Shown here one piece after another: positions 12,161-26,100 of a stretch of 64,000 bases of DNA. Both the position numbers and the translations under genes were made by a program. The notes beneath the pieces were generated by a model. It made no database searches. It was not told the DNA's origin and saw only the letters and a list, made by a program, of their open reading frames with translations. Numbering within the stretch: the stretch's first letter is position 1; each line of letters opens with the position of its first letter. Source of the DNA: Capra hircus (taxonomy: Eukaryota; Chordata; Mammalia; Artiodactyla; Bovidae); assembly GCF_001704415.2 (NCBI RefSeq), contig NC_030819.1, positions 35,768,575-35,832,574 of the forward strand. The letters are read 5' to 3'.

Positions 12161-12282
12161 GAGATCATATAAAGCAATAAAAAAAGCAGAGCGTCCCATT
12201 CATTCCAAACCTGGTGGTGAAATCACCTGGACATGCCCTTTGGGTGTGTGCATAAACTTAGTCAAAAAGACAATGGTTCAGG

Positions 12283-12395
12283 GGCCTCCTGGTGGCTCAG
12301 TTCCCCCACTTGCTCCAACTAGAGAAAAGCCCGCACAGCCACAAAGACCCAGCACAGCCAAAAATAAATAAACAAAATTTAAAAAATAAAAAGCA
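12283..12395 (+). mobile_element. internally deleted CHR-2 SINE
   Basis: It begins with the SINE head (GCCTCCTGGTGGCTCAGT) and jumps directly to the CHR-2 3' part (CCAACTAGAGAAAAGCCCGC, AAAGACCCAGCACAGCCAAA, then ATAAATAAAC). The middle of the consensus is missing. Confidence 0.75.
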
Positions 12396-13065
12396 ATGGT
12401 TCACACCTTTGAAAGCAGAACCTGAGAGCAACCCAGAAGGTATAATATAATTATAGGGACATAAATTCCTAGGTTTATGTTTATTTATGTTATTATAAAC
12501 ATTCACAGTTAACAGAGCTATAAAAAACTGAAGTCATATCATAGTATCAAACTGTTTTCTCCTTCAAAAAAATTTTTTTGAAGATCATGGGAATATTTAT
12601 GTTCAATACTCTTAAATCAGTAATTTTTAAGTATTTTTAAGGCATAGAGGCAATGTTATCTTTGTAAATGAAAAAGCATGGTTCCAAGTCACACATGGGA
12701 TAAGAAAGAAGAAAGTCTATAATTCTCTGGTGTTAACACTTAAATGTTTTATAAATGCACTAAATGTAAGTAAATTTTATTCATTTTGACTGAAAGACCT
12801 GCTGATAAACCTCCCCTAAAAGTGGGAGAATGAGGTTTGTAGGGAAGAAAAAGGAGAAATGGAAGGAGAGAATGAAGGAAGCCCTCAGGAAAGAGAGACC
12901 CTGTGAAAAAAGGGGCAAGAGAAGCAGCGGAAAGGTGACCTAGCTCAATAAATGGCTAGCTAACAGAGTAGAGATGGTAAAGTTCATTACATTGCCCAGA
13001 ACAGACTTACCAAGTAAAGCGAAGATTGCAGTTTTTTGCCAGAAATTGAGCCATGATGACTCAGA
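12396..13065. other. non-coding intron stretch
   Basis: AT-rich, with a purine-rich patch near 12840-12920 (GGGAAGAAAAAGGAGAAATG). No exon, RNA gene or clear repeat was recognised. Confidence 0.4.
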
Positions 13066-13919
13066 GTACATCATGAGAAATGCTGGGCTGGATGAAGCAC
13101 AAGCTGGAATAAAGATGGCTGGGAGAAATATAAATAACCTCAGATATGCAGATGACACCATCTTTATGACAGAAAGTGAAGAAGAACTAGAGAGCCTCTT
13201 GATCAAGTGAAAGAGTAGAGTGAAAAAGCTGGCTTAAAACTCAACATTCAGAAACCTAAGATCATGGCATCTAGTTCCATCACTTCATGGCAAATAGATG
13301 GGGAAATAATGGCAACAGTGACAGACTTTATTTCTTTCGGCTCCAAAATCACTGCAGATGGTGACTGTAGCCATGAAATTAAAAGATGCTTGCTCCTTGG
13401 AAGAAAAGCTATGACCAACCTAGACCGCATATTAAAAAGCAGAGACATTACTTTGCTGACAAAGGTCCATCTTATCAAAGCTATGGTTTTTTCAGTACTC
13501 ATGTATGGATGTGAGAGTTGGACTATAAAGACGGATGAGTGCCGCAGAATTTATGCTTTTGAACTGTGGTGTTGGAGAAGACTCTTGAGAGTCCCTCGGA
13601 CTGCAAGGAGATCCAACCAGTCCATCCTGAAGGAGATCAGTCCTGGGTGTTCATTGGAGGGACTGATGTTGATGCTGAAACTCCAATACTTTGGCCATCT
13701 GATCCAGAGAGCTGACTCATTTGAAAAGACCCTGATGCTGGAAAAGATTGGGGGCAGGAGGAGAGGCGGACGACAGAGGATGAGATGGTTGGATGGCATC
13801 ACCGACACAGTGGACATGGATTTGGGTGGATTCTGGAGTTGGTGATGGACAGGGAGGCCTGGCGTGCTGAGGTTCATGGGGTCGCAGAGAGTCGGACATG
13901 CCTGAGAGACTGAACTGAA
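13066..13919 (+). mobile_element. BovB LINE, 3' part
   Basis: Plus-strand 5'-truncated BovB starting in the RT domain. LRYADDTIFM carries the catalytic YADD motif (13139-13168), followed by the C-terminal region (SWQIDGEIMATVTDFISFGS, MTNLDRILKSRDITLL, RRGGRQRMRWLDGITD). It ends with the BovB 3' terminus GACTGAACTGAA. A frame change near 13210 and one near 13845 break it. The 193-codon open frame at 13264-13845 is part of this element, not a host gene. Confidence 0.92.
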
Positions 13920-14097
13920 GTTCATGTTCATGGTTGGTCAACACATATTCTTGGGCTACTTTGTGACTGCTTTTACATAATCAAATGCCCTCAAAGGAAA
14001 AAAAGAGTCCAAGCAATTTTCCAAAACTATGTGTCATACAACAATACTGTGATTAAACTCACACGTGTCAAGAAAAGTTTTGAAAAATGTGAAATAC

Positions 14098-14145
14098 CTC
14101 AGTCTGACCTTCATGGGCACTGGTCTCATGAGTAACTCGAATGGC
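14098..14145 (-). CDS. UCHL3: UCHL3 coding exon 6 (crossover loop)
   Basis: 48 nt, AIRVTHETSAHEGQTE, residues 143-158. Acceptor TATTACAG before 14145; donor GAG|GTATTT at 14097. It encodes the start of the flexible crossover loop over the active site. It is the last UCHL3 exon visible in the window. Confidence 0.95.
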
Positions 14146-17100
14146 CTGTAATATAAAGTATTAACAGGAAAAAATGATTATATTCAACTTTTTGAATGAA
14201 AACAACAATGCTAAATTTTAACATCTAAAGTCTTGTTAAGAAACAACAGACTGGAGGAGATTTCTGGAACAGTTTAACACTAAATATTTAAGAATGACTT
14301 GAGTAACCAAATGAATTGCTTTGCTTTCCAACCCACAAATCTCCAAAGCCTCAGGAAACTGAGTATCTGCTTATTTGCAATTGCCAGTGGTAAGTGGGGG
14401 TTATTTACGTTGTTTAACTGTTAGAACTAACATTTAACACTTTACTCAACTGAGACTAGAATAAAGTAAGCATCTCACAGATAGAGACTGAAAAAGCTTA
14501 GCTCATCTGTTCCTCCAGGTTACATGCTATTATTCTGCAGCTCTAGCTCTATTTATGCTTAATCATGCAGCTTCAGTCAGCACTTTAGAAATGTGTAGCA
14601 AAAAGCATGCATTTATCAGAAGCTACAGATTTCAGGTTCCTGAACTTGGAAAAAAAAACGTTCTTATAATATCCACTATTAGCAAAGATGAAGAGAAATG
14701 GACAAAGAAGTAAATTACAGGTGAAAGTACAACCTTTATGAATGGCAATTTGGCAATAATATCAAAGCTTTAAAAAAATATGCAATCCCTGTTTGATCTA
14801 TCAATTTCTTTTCTAGTTTATATATTTAATTATAACTCTACATAATCATATATAACTAATATTTGCAAAGATTTAGCTACAGTGATATACCTTGCAGTAT
14901 TTTTTCAAATGGTGAAAAAAGATGGAAAAATATTAAACTTCTGACAATAATTTATTAGTTAAATAAAATACTACACAATGGAAAGCTAGGCAGCCATTAA
15001 ATGATGATGTCAAATATATACTTACTGGTATGTAATACGTTTGTGATAAGTGAAAAAAGCAAGTTATAAGACAATATTACAGTGTGATCAAATTTTGTGT
15101 GTATACTTATATATTCCCTATAAAAAGTATTAATGGTGGCTACCTCTCACTGGTGGGATTACTGGTGACTTTTACGTTGTTTATTTTTATGTAAAATAAA
15201 GATGTTTCATGAGATCTGCAGGTTTTTTAGAGAAAAGTAACTTAATCAATGTATATGAGAATGCTAAAACAACATAATCAAATCAGTGGATTTACTGGGC
15301 TCAAACTGCATAACAGATTGTTTTAGCCAAGTAATTTGTACACAGTACTGTTTACAGTTTCAAAGAATGTACAATCCACTTAATAATGTCAGTAAAAAGT
15401 AAAAAGCCTTCAATAGCAAAATAGATTTCAAATATAATAAAGGTAAATACCTCTCTAAAAAAATTCTATGATATGGTATAATCATTTAAAACTAGACTAT
15501 GTGGCCTGTGTCCTCACACATGAAAAAATATTACTATACTGATAAAATAGCTAGAGAATGTTCTGACATCTGCCATTAAACCTTTGTTTTTTCCATTCAT
15601 TGGTCTTCAGTCGTGTTCCAAATTCCCAGTGAAAGACACACAGGGTATTGCCAAACACGTTCTTTAACACAGGAAGGGAATGGTAAGGAATGGTCAACTA
15701 TAAGATATTTTATAAATTTGTAAATCAAACTGCCTTTTTTCTCTCATTCAGCTCTGCACATAGAAAAGAAGTGACAATTTATCAACATTTATGGTTATTT
15801 CAGATAGTGTTACCTGAAAAATACAAAAGGTCTTTTTTAATGGATACGACCAAATCCTTAATTGCTCAAAACTGTAGTTTCAAGACAAACTCCCAAACAG
15901 AATCTATAATTTCACAGAACTTTGCCCACAAATGAGAGCAAGGCAGAAAAAGGTACCGACGTCATAGTTCTCCAGGTATCTGGCTCGTTCTTCAGGGCTC
16001 ATTGATGCAGACTCCTCCAGGAATTTTTTCAAGGTTGATCCAGATTCTGAGAATTTTAAAGATGATAAAACTGAAAAGGCCTGGTATCTCAAAAAGACTG
16101 AGATGTGAAAATACTAGAAGCAAGCTAAACATTTTTCAGGTTAAAACCCTTTCATTGGTAAGGAATGTAAGATAAATGACAGGGCTTAAACCTCTGTTTA
16201 TCAACAATATAGAAGAATCAGAAGGATTAATATTTTCCCTAATAGGAAAGATGTACATTCCCATTATAAAAGAAAGAAGGGAAGAAAAGCTTTATTTACT
16301 ACTTCGAAGAAAGAACTAGAGCACCACCTACTGCTCAATAAGTTAACTTACAACTTATGGAGGGGGAAAAGAGCAGTAATGAAAAACTGTTTACCAAAGT
16401 GCATCTTGTCTTTATTGTTGGCAATAGCATGGATTAGTCCAATTGTCCCACAGGCATTGCTGATTGTTTGCTTCATGAAATATACTGACGATGTAACATC
16501 TTGTCCCCGAGATTTTATTTTTTCCTCTTCTTCTGTTCTGAATACTTCATACTATTAAAAACAAAAAAAGGTCTACATGTAAAAAATAATACATTAAAAG
16601 GACTCTAATGCAAATTTGGAAAAACTCTAGACATCAGTGGAGATATAGTTAACATGGCATATCTTAATGCAACACAATAAAGTATTTTAAAAAGAATAAA
16701 ATGGATTTACATATTGAGACTCAGAAATCTGTCCATTATATTAATCTGATTCTCAATTATGTTTTAAAAATATTTATATATGCATTGAAAAGTGATAAAG
16801 GATATAAAAAAATGTAACAGAGGTTATCTCTGGGCTAAGATATTACTGGAGAATTTTTATTTCCTATTTTTCACATTTCTGTATTGTTATACCATATTAA
16901 CAAAATTTATACTACATGTATAAGCATATGATATTCATAACATTAACCATTATCTATAACAACTGACAGTAAAAACAATACAGTACAATTAGGTCAAAAG
17001 TGTGTGCTCTACATCTGACTGCCTGAACCATTATAAGCTGTGCAACTCCAGCAAGTTATTTTTTCAATTGTAAAAAGCATTAAAAATAATGAGGTTAAAA

Positions 17101-20100
17101 AATGAGTGAGGACAGAAAAAAACATTGTAAATCAATTATACTTGAAGAAAATGAATTTTTAAAAACTGAGTGAAGAGAAGGAAGAGAATAGAAAGATAAT
17201 TTATTGTTTTGATGTTTTCCTGTAATTTTCAGATTTCAATAGAGTAGGGAGTCTTACTATATCCCACAAGCAATAGGCCACATCTGGCCCACTGCCTGGT
17301 ATCACAGATAGAGTTTTAGCTTTGTATTATCTATGGCTGTCTTTATACTAAAAGGCAAAGTTAAATAGTTATAGCAGAGATTATTAGGCCTGCAAAGTTA
17401 CAAATATTTACTAGCTGACCCTTCACAGAAAAAGTCTGCCGACCCCTGCAATAACAGAAATAAATGATGTCTATTAAAAACCCATAATTAAGGAACTGCT
17501 TTTAACAACAAATGCACCTATGCCTTAAAAAATAATTTCTGTGAATGTGCTTCTAAATCAAATTTTAAAATATTTTCTGAATAAATTCTGAACCATTAAT
17601 TCAGGCATATAGCCCAACTGATAAAATCTGAAAGGTTCAATATAGTAAGGTCTTGTGTTGAAATGTTTATACAATCCTTCAGTTTAGACTGTTATTATTG
17701 TTGTCTAAATCCGTTCTCCTTGGTGACAAAGCAAAATGAGATTTGATAACTTAAGATTTAATGTTTAGAAAAAAATCCTGAAATGACACAGAGCAGGTAT
17801 AGCAGAAAAGGAAAAGCAATTATGGCAGACTACAGTGAAAACACAGAGTCAAGAGACAACAAAAATATTAATGAGAGAGAAATGAATTTATAGCTTCTTC
17901 ACCTGTGATTCATTGGCTGGTAAGCACTACAACGAAACATATTTAAAACACTGTAATTGACTTTATTTAAAGCATAATGAGGTATCCATGACAGTTCCTT
18001 TTCTATTAGTATGTTGAAGCCATTCACAACTATATGATCAGTTTCTAAATTAAAACACTGTATAGCTCCTAAAATATCCATAGATATCCTCTGTGACTTT
18101 ATTATGTCACTTATTATAAGCTGAAAGAGGGATCTACCAAATTGCAAGAGAGACCAAAAAGTGGCCGATGCCACTATATTCTCTACTTACATAAGTAAGT
18201 ATAAATACTTACTCATTTCTCTCACATCTTCCCAAGCATTTACTTCATTTTTTACAATGCTGAGCTCATCCTATTATCTCGAAGTTTAAAAAGAAAAATC
18301 AGAAGGCTATAGTCTCAAAGTCATTTTAAAATGAGCTTAAAATTTCTGGCTCCAATAATATAAACATCTACATGATTATCATTCTAGAAGAAAGGCTGAA
18401 ACAGAAAGATCTGAATTTGGATACAGAGATCTAAGAATAGCTATTTAGAATCCCCAACACATTCTAAATCTGCCGATTAAACTGTATTTTAAGCTTAAAG
18501 ATTTCCACCCAAATCAAGTATTTTCTGAAAATAATGTAAGCCATGTCATTAGTTACATTTACCTCCTTAAAACAAAGATTTGTTTATACATATGTGTGTT
18601 TTAAAAATTTACATATTTTATATACAAATTTTCACTAATTTGAATAGATATTTTGTATTCATATATTTTCTAAGACAGATTTAAGATTATCCATTTCTAA
18701 AGTATATACATCAAAATGTGATTAAATGTCACACCAAAACAGGTGAGATGCCTGTTTTTAAAAAAAAAAAAAAGAAAACTATCCAAGTTTAAAAGACTAA
18801 CCCAGGGCTTCTCTGTCAATCTACAAATCAAAATCTAAATATATCTCTTTAATAAAATTAGATTTTTAAGATGTCCCCATTCCTAGATTTCCTCATTTTA
18901 TGCAAGAATAGAATTATTTGTTCTTAAAGAAGAGCATAGGTTTAACTCAACATTGAAAAAGAACTCTGCATTTCCCAGAAACTCTCTTACTTAACAATTA
19001 CCTTTTCTGTAATAGGGAAGAGAAGTAACACTGCACACACTGGTCTTGGTACCATGCTAAGGAGTTCAGGATCCATTCCATATACATCAACAAACTGCCA
19101 GTTAGGATGCAGACCTAATTGTTTGAGAAACTGGGAAAAGAGGACAAAAAATAGGGAAACTTTTTTTAAAAACAGGGAAATAACCAATGTGTATATACTA
19201 TGTATCTGATATACAAAAGGGAATGGAAGGTACAAATATTACTGATGTTCAATAAGAATAAAGTAAAGCAGGTTCTTCATGAACTATGTGAGAAGAGAGC
19301 AAATTATTCATTCACTTAACAAACACTTGAAATTTATAATTTATTAAGCAAAACTCGCCCCTACCCCCAAAATCCATTACTTTGGGACTGAACAGTCAGG
19401 ACTTCACCAAACATATACAAGGTGGCTTGGCTGATATCTTAAAACTCATTCTTAAAACGGACTTTTGGACTCTGTGGGAGAGGGAGAGGGTGGGATGATT
19501 TGGGAGAATGGCACTGAAACATGTATACTATCATGTAAGAAACCAATCGCCAGTCTATGTTCGATACAGGATACAGGATGCTTGGGGCTGGTGCATGGAG
19601 ATGACCCAGAGAGATGGTATGGGGTGGGAGGTGGGAGGGGGGTTCAGGATTGGGAACTCATGAACACCCGTGGTGGATTCAAGTCAATGTATGGTAAAAC
19701 CAATACAGTATTGTAAAGTAAAATAAAGTTAAAAAAAAAAAAAAAACTCATTCTCAACATTTGCTTTTTAAGGAAATGCATCTAAGTTCTAGTATATAAA
19801 GACTTATTTTAGTAGTAAATCAGCATAGTTTATCCTAATTATAAAAAATGATGCTTAAAGACAAATGTTAGATCGATATCACAAGTTTTATCAATGAGCA
19901 AGAGTATATAAAGCCAAAAAAGTCCAAGTGAATTGTGTGAATACCAGAAAGTGCTTGATATAAAGTCACCTACTGGCTCTCTGACTTCCAGTACACAATG
20001 ACACCTACTCAACTTCACTGTCCCGCTTACATCTGATAAAACAACTGTAACAAAAGAGGAGTGGTTTCTTGACTCTTGGAGAATTCACAGGGAAATAAAA

Positions 20101-23100
20101 TATCAGACCCTAATCTACTGCAGAGAGAAAAAGAACATAATAATGAGAACGATGTCAATTTCACAATAAACTCATATGTCTGTATGGAAAGAAATTGATG
20201 ATTTTTAAAAGTGCACCATCACAAAATAAATTTTACATGACAGAAATAAAGGAGCAGAGGAAACAAGAAATGTATTAAAAATGCATCATTATACCCTATC
20301 TCAAGAATACATTATAGTATCTACTGGTTTAACATTATGTGAGATTTAAAAATAAAAAAGTGCTTTGGGTATTTCTCCTTGAAGAACAATCACAGGTACT
20401 TAGATGATAATGAGACTTTGAAAAACCAATGGAAGCCATGCCCCATTACATGAACAGTGTTAGTCATCTCACAGTAAGGTTCTCCAAGAAATGACTTTCC
20501 TGATCAAAGGATGACCACCGTCCACATCCCTCCATCTCTTGGCTTGTAGAAGAAACACTACTTAATGATAATATGGTTGGTCAAAAATAATGTCCTTGAT
20601 ATGTTGAATAAGAAACATACTGAATTTAAAAACTTCTCTTGGCAGAATGTGCTCAGCATCCATGGATTCATTAACATGCTCTGCAACAGTCTGGGGCCAG
20701 AGAAATCAACAGACTCCTCTAGCTACTACCAATTCTTCATCTGATTCTTATTCATGATTCCAGACTTTAATAAAGTTCAATAAAGTATTCCAAACTACTC
20801 CCTCTCCCTCCTCCACTGTCTCTGAAATTCTCAGTCTATGCCCTCAATATTCAATTCTATCTAGAAACCAAAAAAGGACTAAAATTGACTGCAGAGCCCA
20901 GAAAAGGAACTACGTCTTATTCATCTTTTTAATCTCATACCATAGACACTCAAGTTATATTTATGGAACCAGCAACAAATTTGCTGAATTTGTTGAAAAC
21001 TGTATCACTATTTTAATCTAGTCATCTGTATGTCTGCATATGTCTGTTAAGCTGTGTTAATAATGAATATTTAATATATATTTGGTTTCATTTGTGCCAA
21101 GTTAAAGAGGTAGGAAAGATACATTTGGCTTCTAATGTGAAACCAGGCATTTATCTTATCAGCGCCACACACTCCAGATACCAAATACTGCCTGCACAGA
21201 ACTGACAGCTCTAAAGCGCACACTGTCAAGGAAAAGTATCATAAACCCTCATAAGATAATCTAAATTTATTGGTTAATTTTATGTAACCCCAAGTCATAT
21301 TGCTATAAAGTTATAAAATAAAATGTACATGTAAGACAGTAAATTTTCACATCTAGAAGGGAATGGCAAACCACTTCAGTATTCCTGCCTTGAGAACCCC
21401 ATGAACAATATGAAAAGGCAAAATGATAGGATACTGAAAGAGGTACTTCCCAGGTCAGTAGGTGTCCAATATGCTACTGGAGGTCAGTGGAGAAATAACT
21501 CCAGAAAGAAAGAAGGGATGGGGCCAAAGCAAAAACAATACCCAGCTGTGGATGTGACTGGTGATAAAACAAAATACGATGCTGTAAAGAGTAATGTTGC
21601 ATATGAACCTGGAATGTCAGGTCCATGAATCAAGGCAAATTGGAAGTGGTCAAACAAGAGATGGCAAGAGGGAACGTCAACATTCTAGGAATCAGCGAAC
21701 TAAAATGGACTGGAATGGGTGAATTTAACTCAGATGACCATTATGTCTACTACTGTGGGCAGGAATCCCTCAGAAGAAATGGAGTAGCCATCATTGTCAG
21801 CAAGAGTCCGAAATGGAGTACTTGGATGCGATCTCAAAAACGACAGAATGATCTCTGTTCGTTTCCAAGGCAAACCATTCAATATCACTGTAATCCAACT
21901 CTATGCCCCAACTAGTAATGCTGAAGAAGCTGAAGTTGAACGGTTCTATGAAGACCTACAAGACCCTTTAGAACTAACACCCAAAAAAGATGTCCTTTTC
22001 ATTATAGGGGACTGGAAAGAAAAAGTAGGAAGTCAAGAAACACCTAGAGTAACAGGCAAATTTGGCCTTGGAATGAGGAATGAAGCAGGGCAAAGACGAA
22101 TAGAGTTTTGCCAAGAAAATGCACTGGTCACAGCAAACACCCTCTTCCAATAACACGAGAGAAGACTCTACACATGGACATCACCAGATGGTCAACACCA
22201 AAATCACAATGATTATATTCTTTGCAGCAAAAGATGGAAAAGCTCTATACAGTCAGCAAAAACAAGACTGGGAGCTGACTGTGGCTCAAATCATGAACTC
22301 CTTATTGCCAAATTCAGACTTAAATTGAAGAAAGTAGGGAAAACCGCTAGACCATTCAGGTATGACCTAAATCAAATCCACTATGATTATTCAGTGGAAG
22401 TGAGAAATAGATTTAAGGGCCTAGATCTGATAGATAGAGTGCCTGATGAACTATGGAACGAGGTTCATGACACTGTACAGGAGACAGGGATCAAGACCAT
22501 CCCCATGGAAAAGAAATGCAAGAAAGCAAAATGGCTGTCTGGGGAGGCCTTACAAATAGCTGTGAAAAGAAGAGAAGCAAAAAGCAAAGGAGAAAAGGAA
22601 CGATATAAGCATCTGAATGCAGAGTTCCAAAGACTAGCAAGAAGAGATGAGAAAGCCTTCTTCAGCGATCAATACAAAGAAATAGAGGAAAACAACAGAA
22701 TGGGAAAGACTAGAGATCTCTTCAAGAAAATTAGAGATACCAAGGGAACATTTCATGCAAAGATGGGCTCGATAAAAGACAGAAATGGTATGGACCTAAC
22801 AGAAGCAGAAGATATTAAGAGGTGGCAAGAATACATAGAAGAACTGTACAAAAAAGGTCTTCACAACCCGGATAATCATGATGGTGTGATCACTCATCTA
22901 GAGCCAGACATCCTGGAATGTGAAATCAAGTGGGCCTTAGAAAGCATCACTATGAACAAAGCTAGTGGAGGTGATGGAATTCCAACTGAGCTATTTCAAA
23001 TCCTGAAAGATGATGCTGTGAAAGTGCTGCACTCAATATGCCAGCAAATTTGGAAAACTCAGCAGTGGCCACAGGACTGGAAAAGGTCAGTTTTCATTCC

Positions 23101-26100
23101 AATCCCAAAGAAAGGCAATGTCAAAGAATGCTCAAACTATCACACAATTGCACTCATCTCACACACCAATAAAGTAACGCTCAAAATTCTCCAAGCCAGG
23201 CTTCAGCAATACGTGAACCGTGAACTTTCTGATGTTCAAGCTGGTTTTAGAAAAGGCAGAGGAACCAGAGATCAAATTGCCAACGTCCGCTAGATCATGG
23301 AAAAAGCAAGAGAGTTCCAGAAAAACATGTACTTCTGCTTTATTGACTATGCCAAAGCCTTTGACTGTTTGGATCACAATAAACTGTGGAAAATTCTGAG
23401 AGAGATGGGAATACCAGACCACCTGACCTGCCTCTTGAGAAATCTGTATGCAGGTCAGGAAGCAACAGTTAGAACTGGACATGGAACAACAGACTGGTTC
23501 CAAATAGGAAAAGGAGTACATCAAGGCTGTATATTGTCACCCTGCCTATTTAACTTATATGCAGGGTACATCATGAGAAATGCTGGACTGGAAGAAACAC
23601 AAGCTGGAATCAAGATTGTTGGGAGAAATATCCATAACCTCAGATATGCAGATGACACCACCCTTATGGTAGAAAGTGAAGAGGAACTAAAATGCCTCTT
23701 GATGAAAGTGAAGGAGGAGAGTTAAAAGTTGGCTTAAAGCTCAACATTCGGAAAACGAAGATCATGGCATCTGGTCCCATCACTCCATGGGAAATAGATG
23801 GAGAAACAGTGGAAACAGTGTCAGACTTTATTTTGGGGGGCTCCGAAATCACTGCAGATGGTGACTGCAGCCATGAAATTAAAAGACGCTTACTCCTTGG
23901 AAGAAAAGTTATGACCAACCTAGATAGCATATTCAAAAGCAGAGACATTACTTGGCTGACTAAGGTCCATCTGGTCAAGGCTATGGTTTTTCCAGTAGTC
24001 ATGTATGGATGTGACAGTTGGACTGTGAAGAAGGCTGAGCGCCAAAGAATTGATGCTTTTGAACTGTGGTGTTGGAGAAGACTCTTGAGAGTCCCTTGAT
24101 CTGCAAGGAGATCCAACCAGTCCATTCTGAAGGAGATCAACCCTGGGATTTCTTGGGAAGGAATGATGCTAAAGCTGAAACTCCAGTACTTTGGCCACCT
24201 CATGCGAAGAGTTGACTCACTGAAAAGACTTTGATGCTGGGAGGGATTAGGGGCAGGAGAAGGGCAGGAGAAGAAGGGGACGACAGAGGATGAGATGGCT
24301 GGATGGCATCACTGACTCGATTAACCTGAGTCTGAGTGAACTCCAGGAGTTGGTGATGGACAGGGAGACTTGGCGTGCTGCAATTCACGGGGTCACAAAG
24401 AGTCGGACATGACTGAGCGACTGAACTGAACAGTTAAACACTTTAGTGAAAAAATCTGGACAAAACTGGCAAATTACCTTGAAGGTGTACATTTATTCCA
24501 TGCCAGTCAAAGCTAAAGAGTATAAATATTACCAAGCTCCAAAGGCGGCAGGTTGTAGTTAGAATGCTAAGTATTGGACTGAAGATACATTAATGATTAA
24601 ATATATTAAAATGATTAAAATTTAACTGGAGTCATATTTCTCCTTTTTTCTCATAATCAAATAAGATTGATAAAAAGAAGTTCAGTTTAATTTGTATATA
24701 TGAAGTACATCAATGCAACCTTTGTTGAAGATATTGTTATGAGTCAGACTCACCCAGAAGTCATCACAAGCACAGAAAGAATACTGTGCTGTGCTTAGTC
24801 GCTCAGTCGTGTCCGACTCTTTGCAACCCCATGGGCTGTAGCCAACCCAAGAATCCTGGAGTGGGTTGCCATGCCCTCCTCCAGGGGATTATCCCAACCC
24901 AGGGATGGAACCCAGGTTTCCCGCATTACAGGCAAATTCTTTAACGTCTGAGCCACCAGGGAAACCCAACAAAAAGAATAAAAGCAGCTGTTTACAGTAA
25001 CTACCTCTGGGCAGTGGAAAAAAAGTGAGGAAAAAGGCTTTCAACTTTAACCTCTCACTTTTTAAATAACAGAGGTATCCTACTTCTATCATATAAAAAA
25101 AAAAAAGAACCTACCTGCAGTGTGATAATCAAAAACAGACAGATTAAAAAGAAATTCTCTAAATTAGTAAATATTAACAGCAACTAGAGTGGACAGATTC
25201 AACAAATTTGTTGCTGGTTCCATAAATATAACTTGAGTGTCTGTGGTGTGAGATTAAAAAGATGAAAAAGATGAACTTAACTTTTTATTTTCCAGTATTT
25301 TCAAAAAGTGTCATTTTTCCAAAAGTTGGATGTAGTTTCTAAGATAAAATCTACAGAACTGATACACATTTATCTTCTTTAAATTTACAAAACTGAAAGA
25401 AAACAAAATACCAGTAGTAAAACTACTCCAAAAAACTCTCTTCAGACTACTCACAAAGTACTCCACGAGCTACAGGCACTTGCACAGACCTCTGTACACA
25501 ATTATTAATAGAAAACATCCTATTTGTATCAAGTATAATAAAAGGATTTATAACTGCTAACATTAGTCTTCTGGCTTGTTTAAACACTGGATAATAAAAT
25601 AAAAAAAAATTCTGACTGACTAGCTCACTGAATCTTCATAATGCCACTAATGTTTGGCTTATCAAGAAAAATAATTAATAGATAATGTGCCCCCAAAAGA
25701 TCTTGGTTAACTCATTCTTTTTAGTCTTTGGGCCAAAGAGAGTATTTACACTAGATGCAGAGTTCTTTAAATTATGTCAACATTTTTATAGAGTATCCTG
25801 TAACAGAAACTATGCTAGGCGCTTTAATGCACTTCACTTTTACCGCAACTGGCAAAAGAGGTTTTCTTACACCCTTTCACCAACAAGAAAACTGAGCCTG
25901 GGAGATTCTGTGACTCTGCAAGGTCATGTTGCCAGGACTGACACACACAGCTCTGGACGCTCTGGTACTTATTTACCTGTCTCTCACGGCTTGAAGTAGC
26001 TTTCCGTACTTGGTTCTCTAACCACAGCCACAGTGAACTCTCCTCCAGTTCTTGAAGGGTTGACAACCATCATTTACCTTGTTTTTGCATGTGAACTGGA

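Noticed and set aside
13264..13845. 193-codon open frame
   Set aside because: It is the C-terminal region of a BovB LINE (RT tail followed by the BovB 3' terminus), not a host gene.
1..14097. UCHL3 exons 7-9
   Set aside because: The expected protein segments after AHEGQTE (starting Ala-Pro-Ser-Ile-Asp and including the catalytic His and Asp) were searched for on the minus strand and not found, so they are taken to lie outside the window.
19465..19716. 83-codon open frame with glycine-rich ending
   Set aside because: It lies in the 3' UTR of a recent L1 insertion with poly(A) and target duplications.
22325..23293. 322-codon open frame, the longest in the window
   Set aside because: It is the linker and RT part of a BovB copy that is broken by stops and frameshifts before and after.
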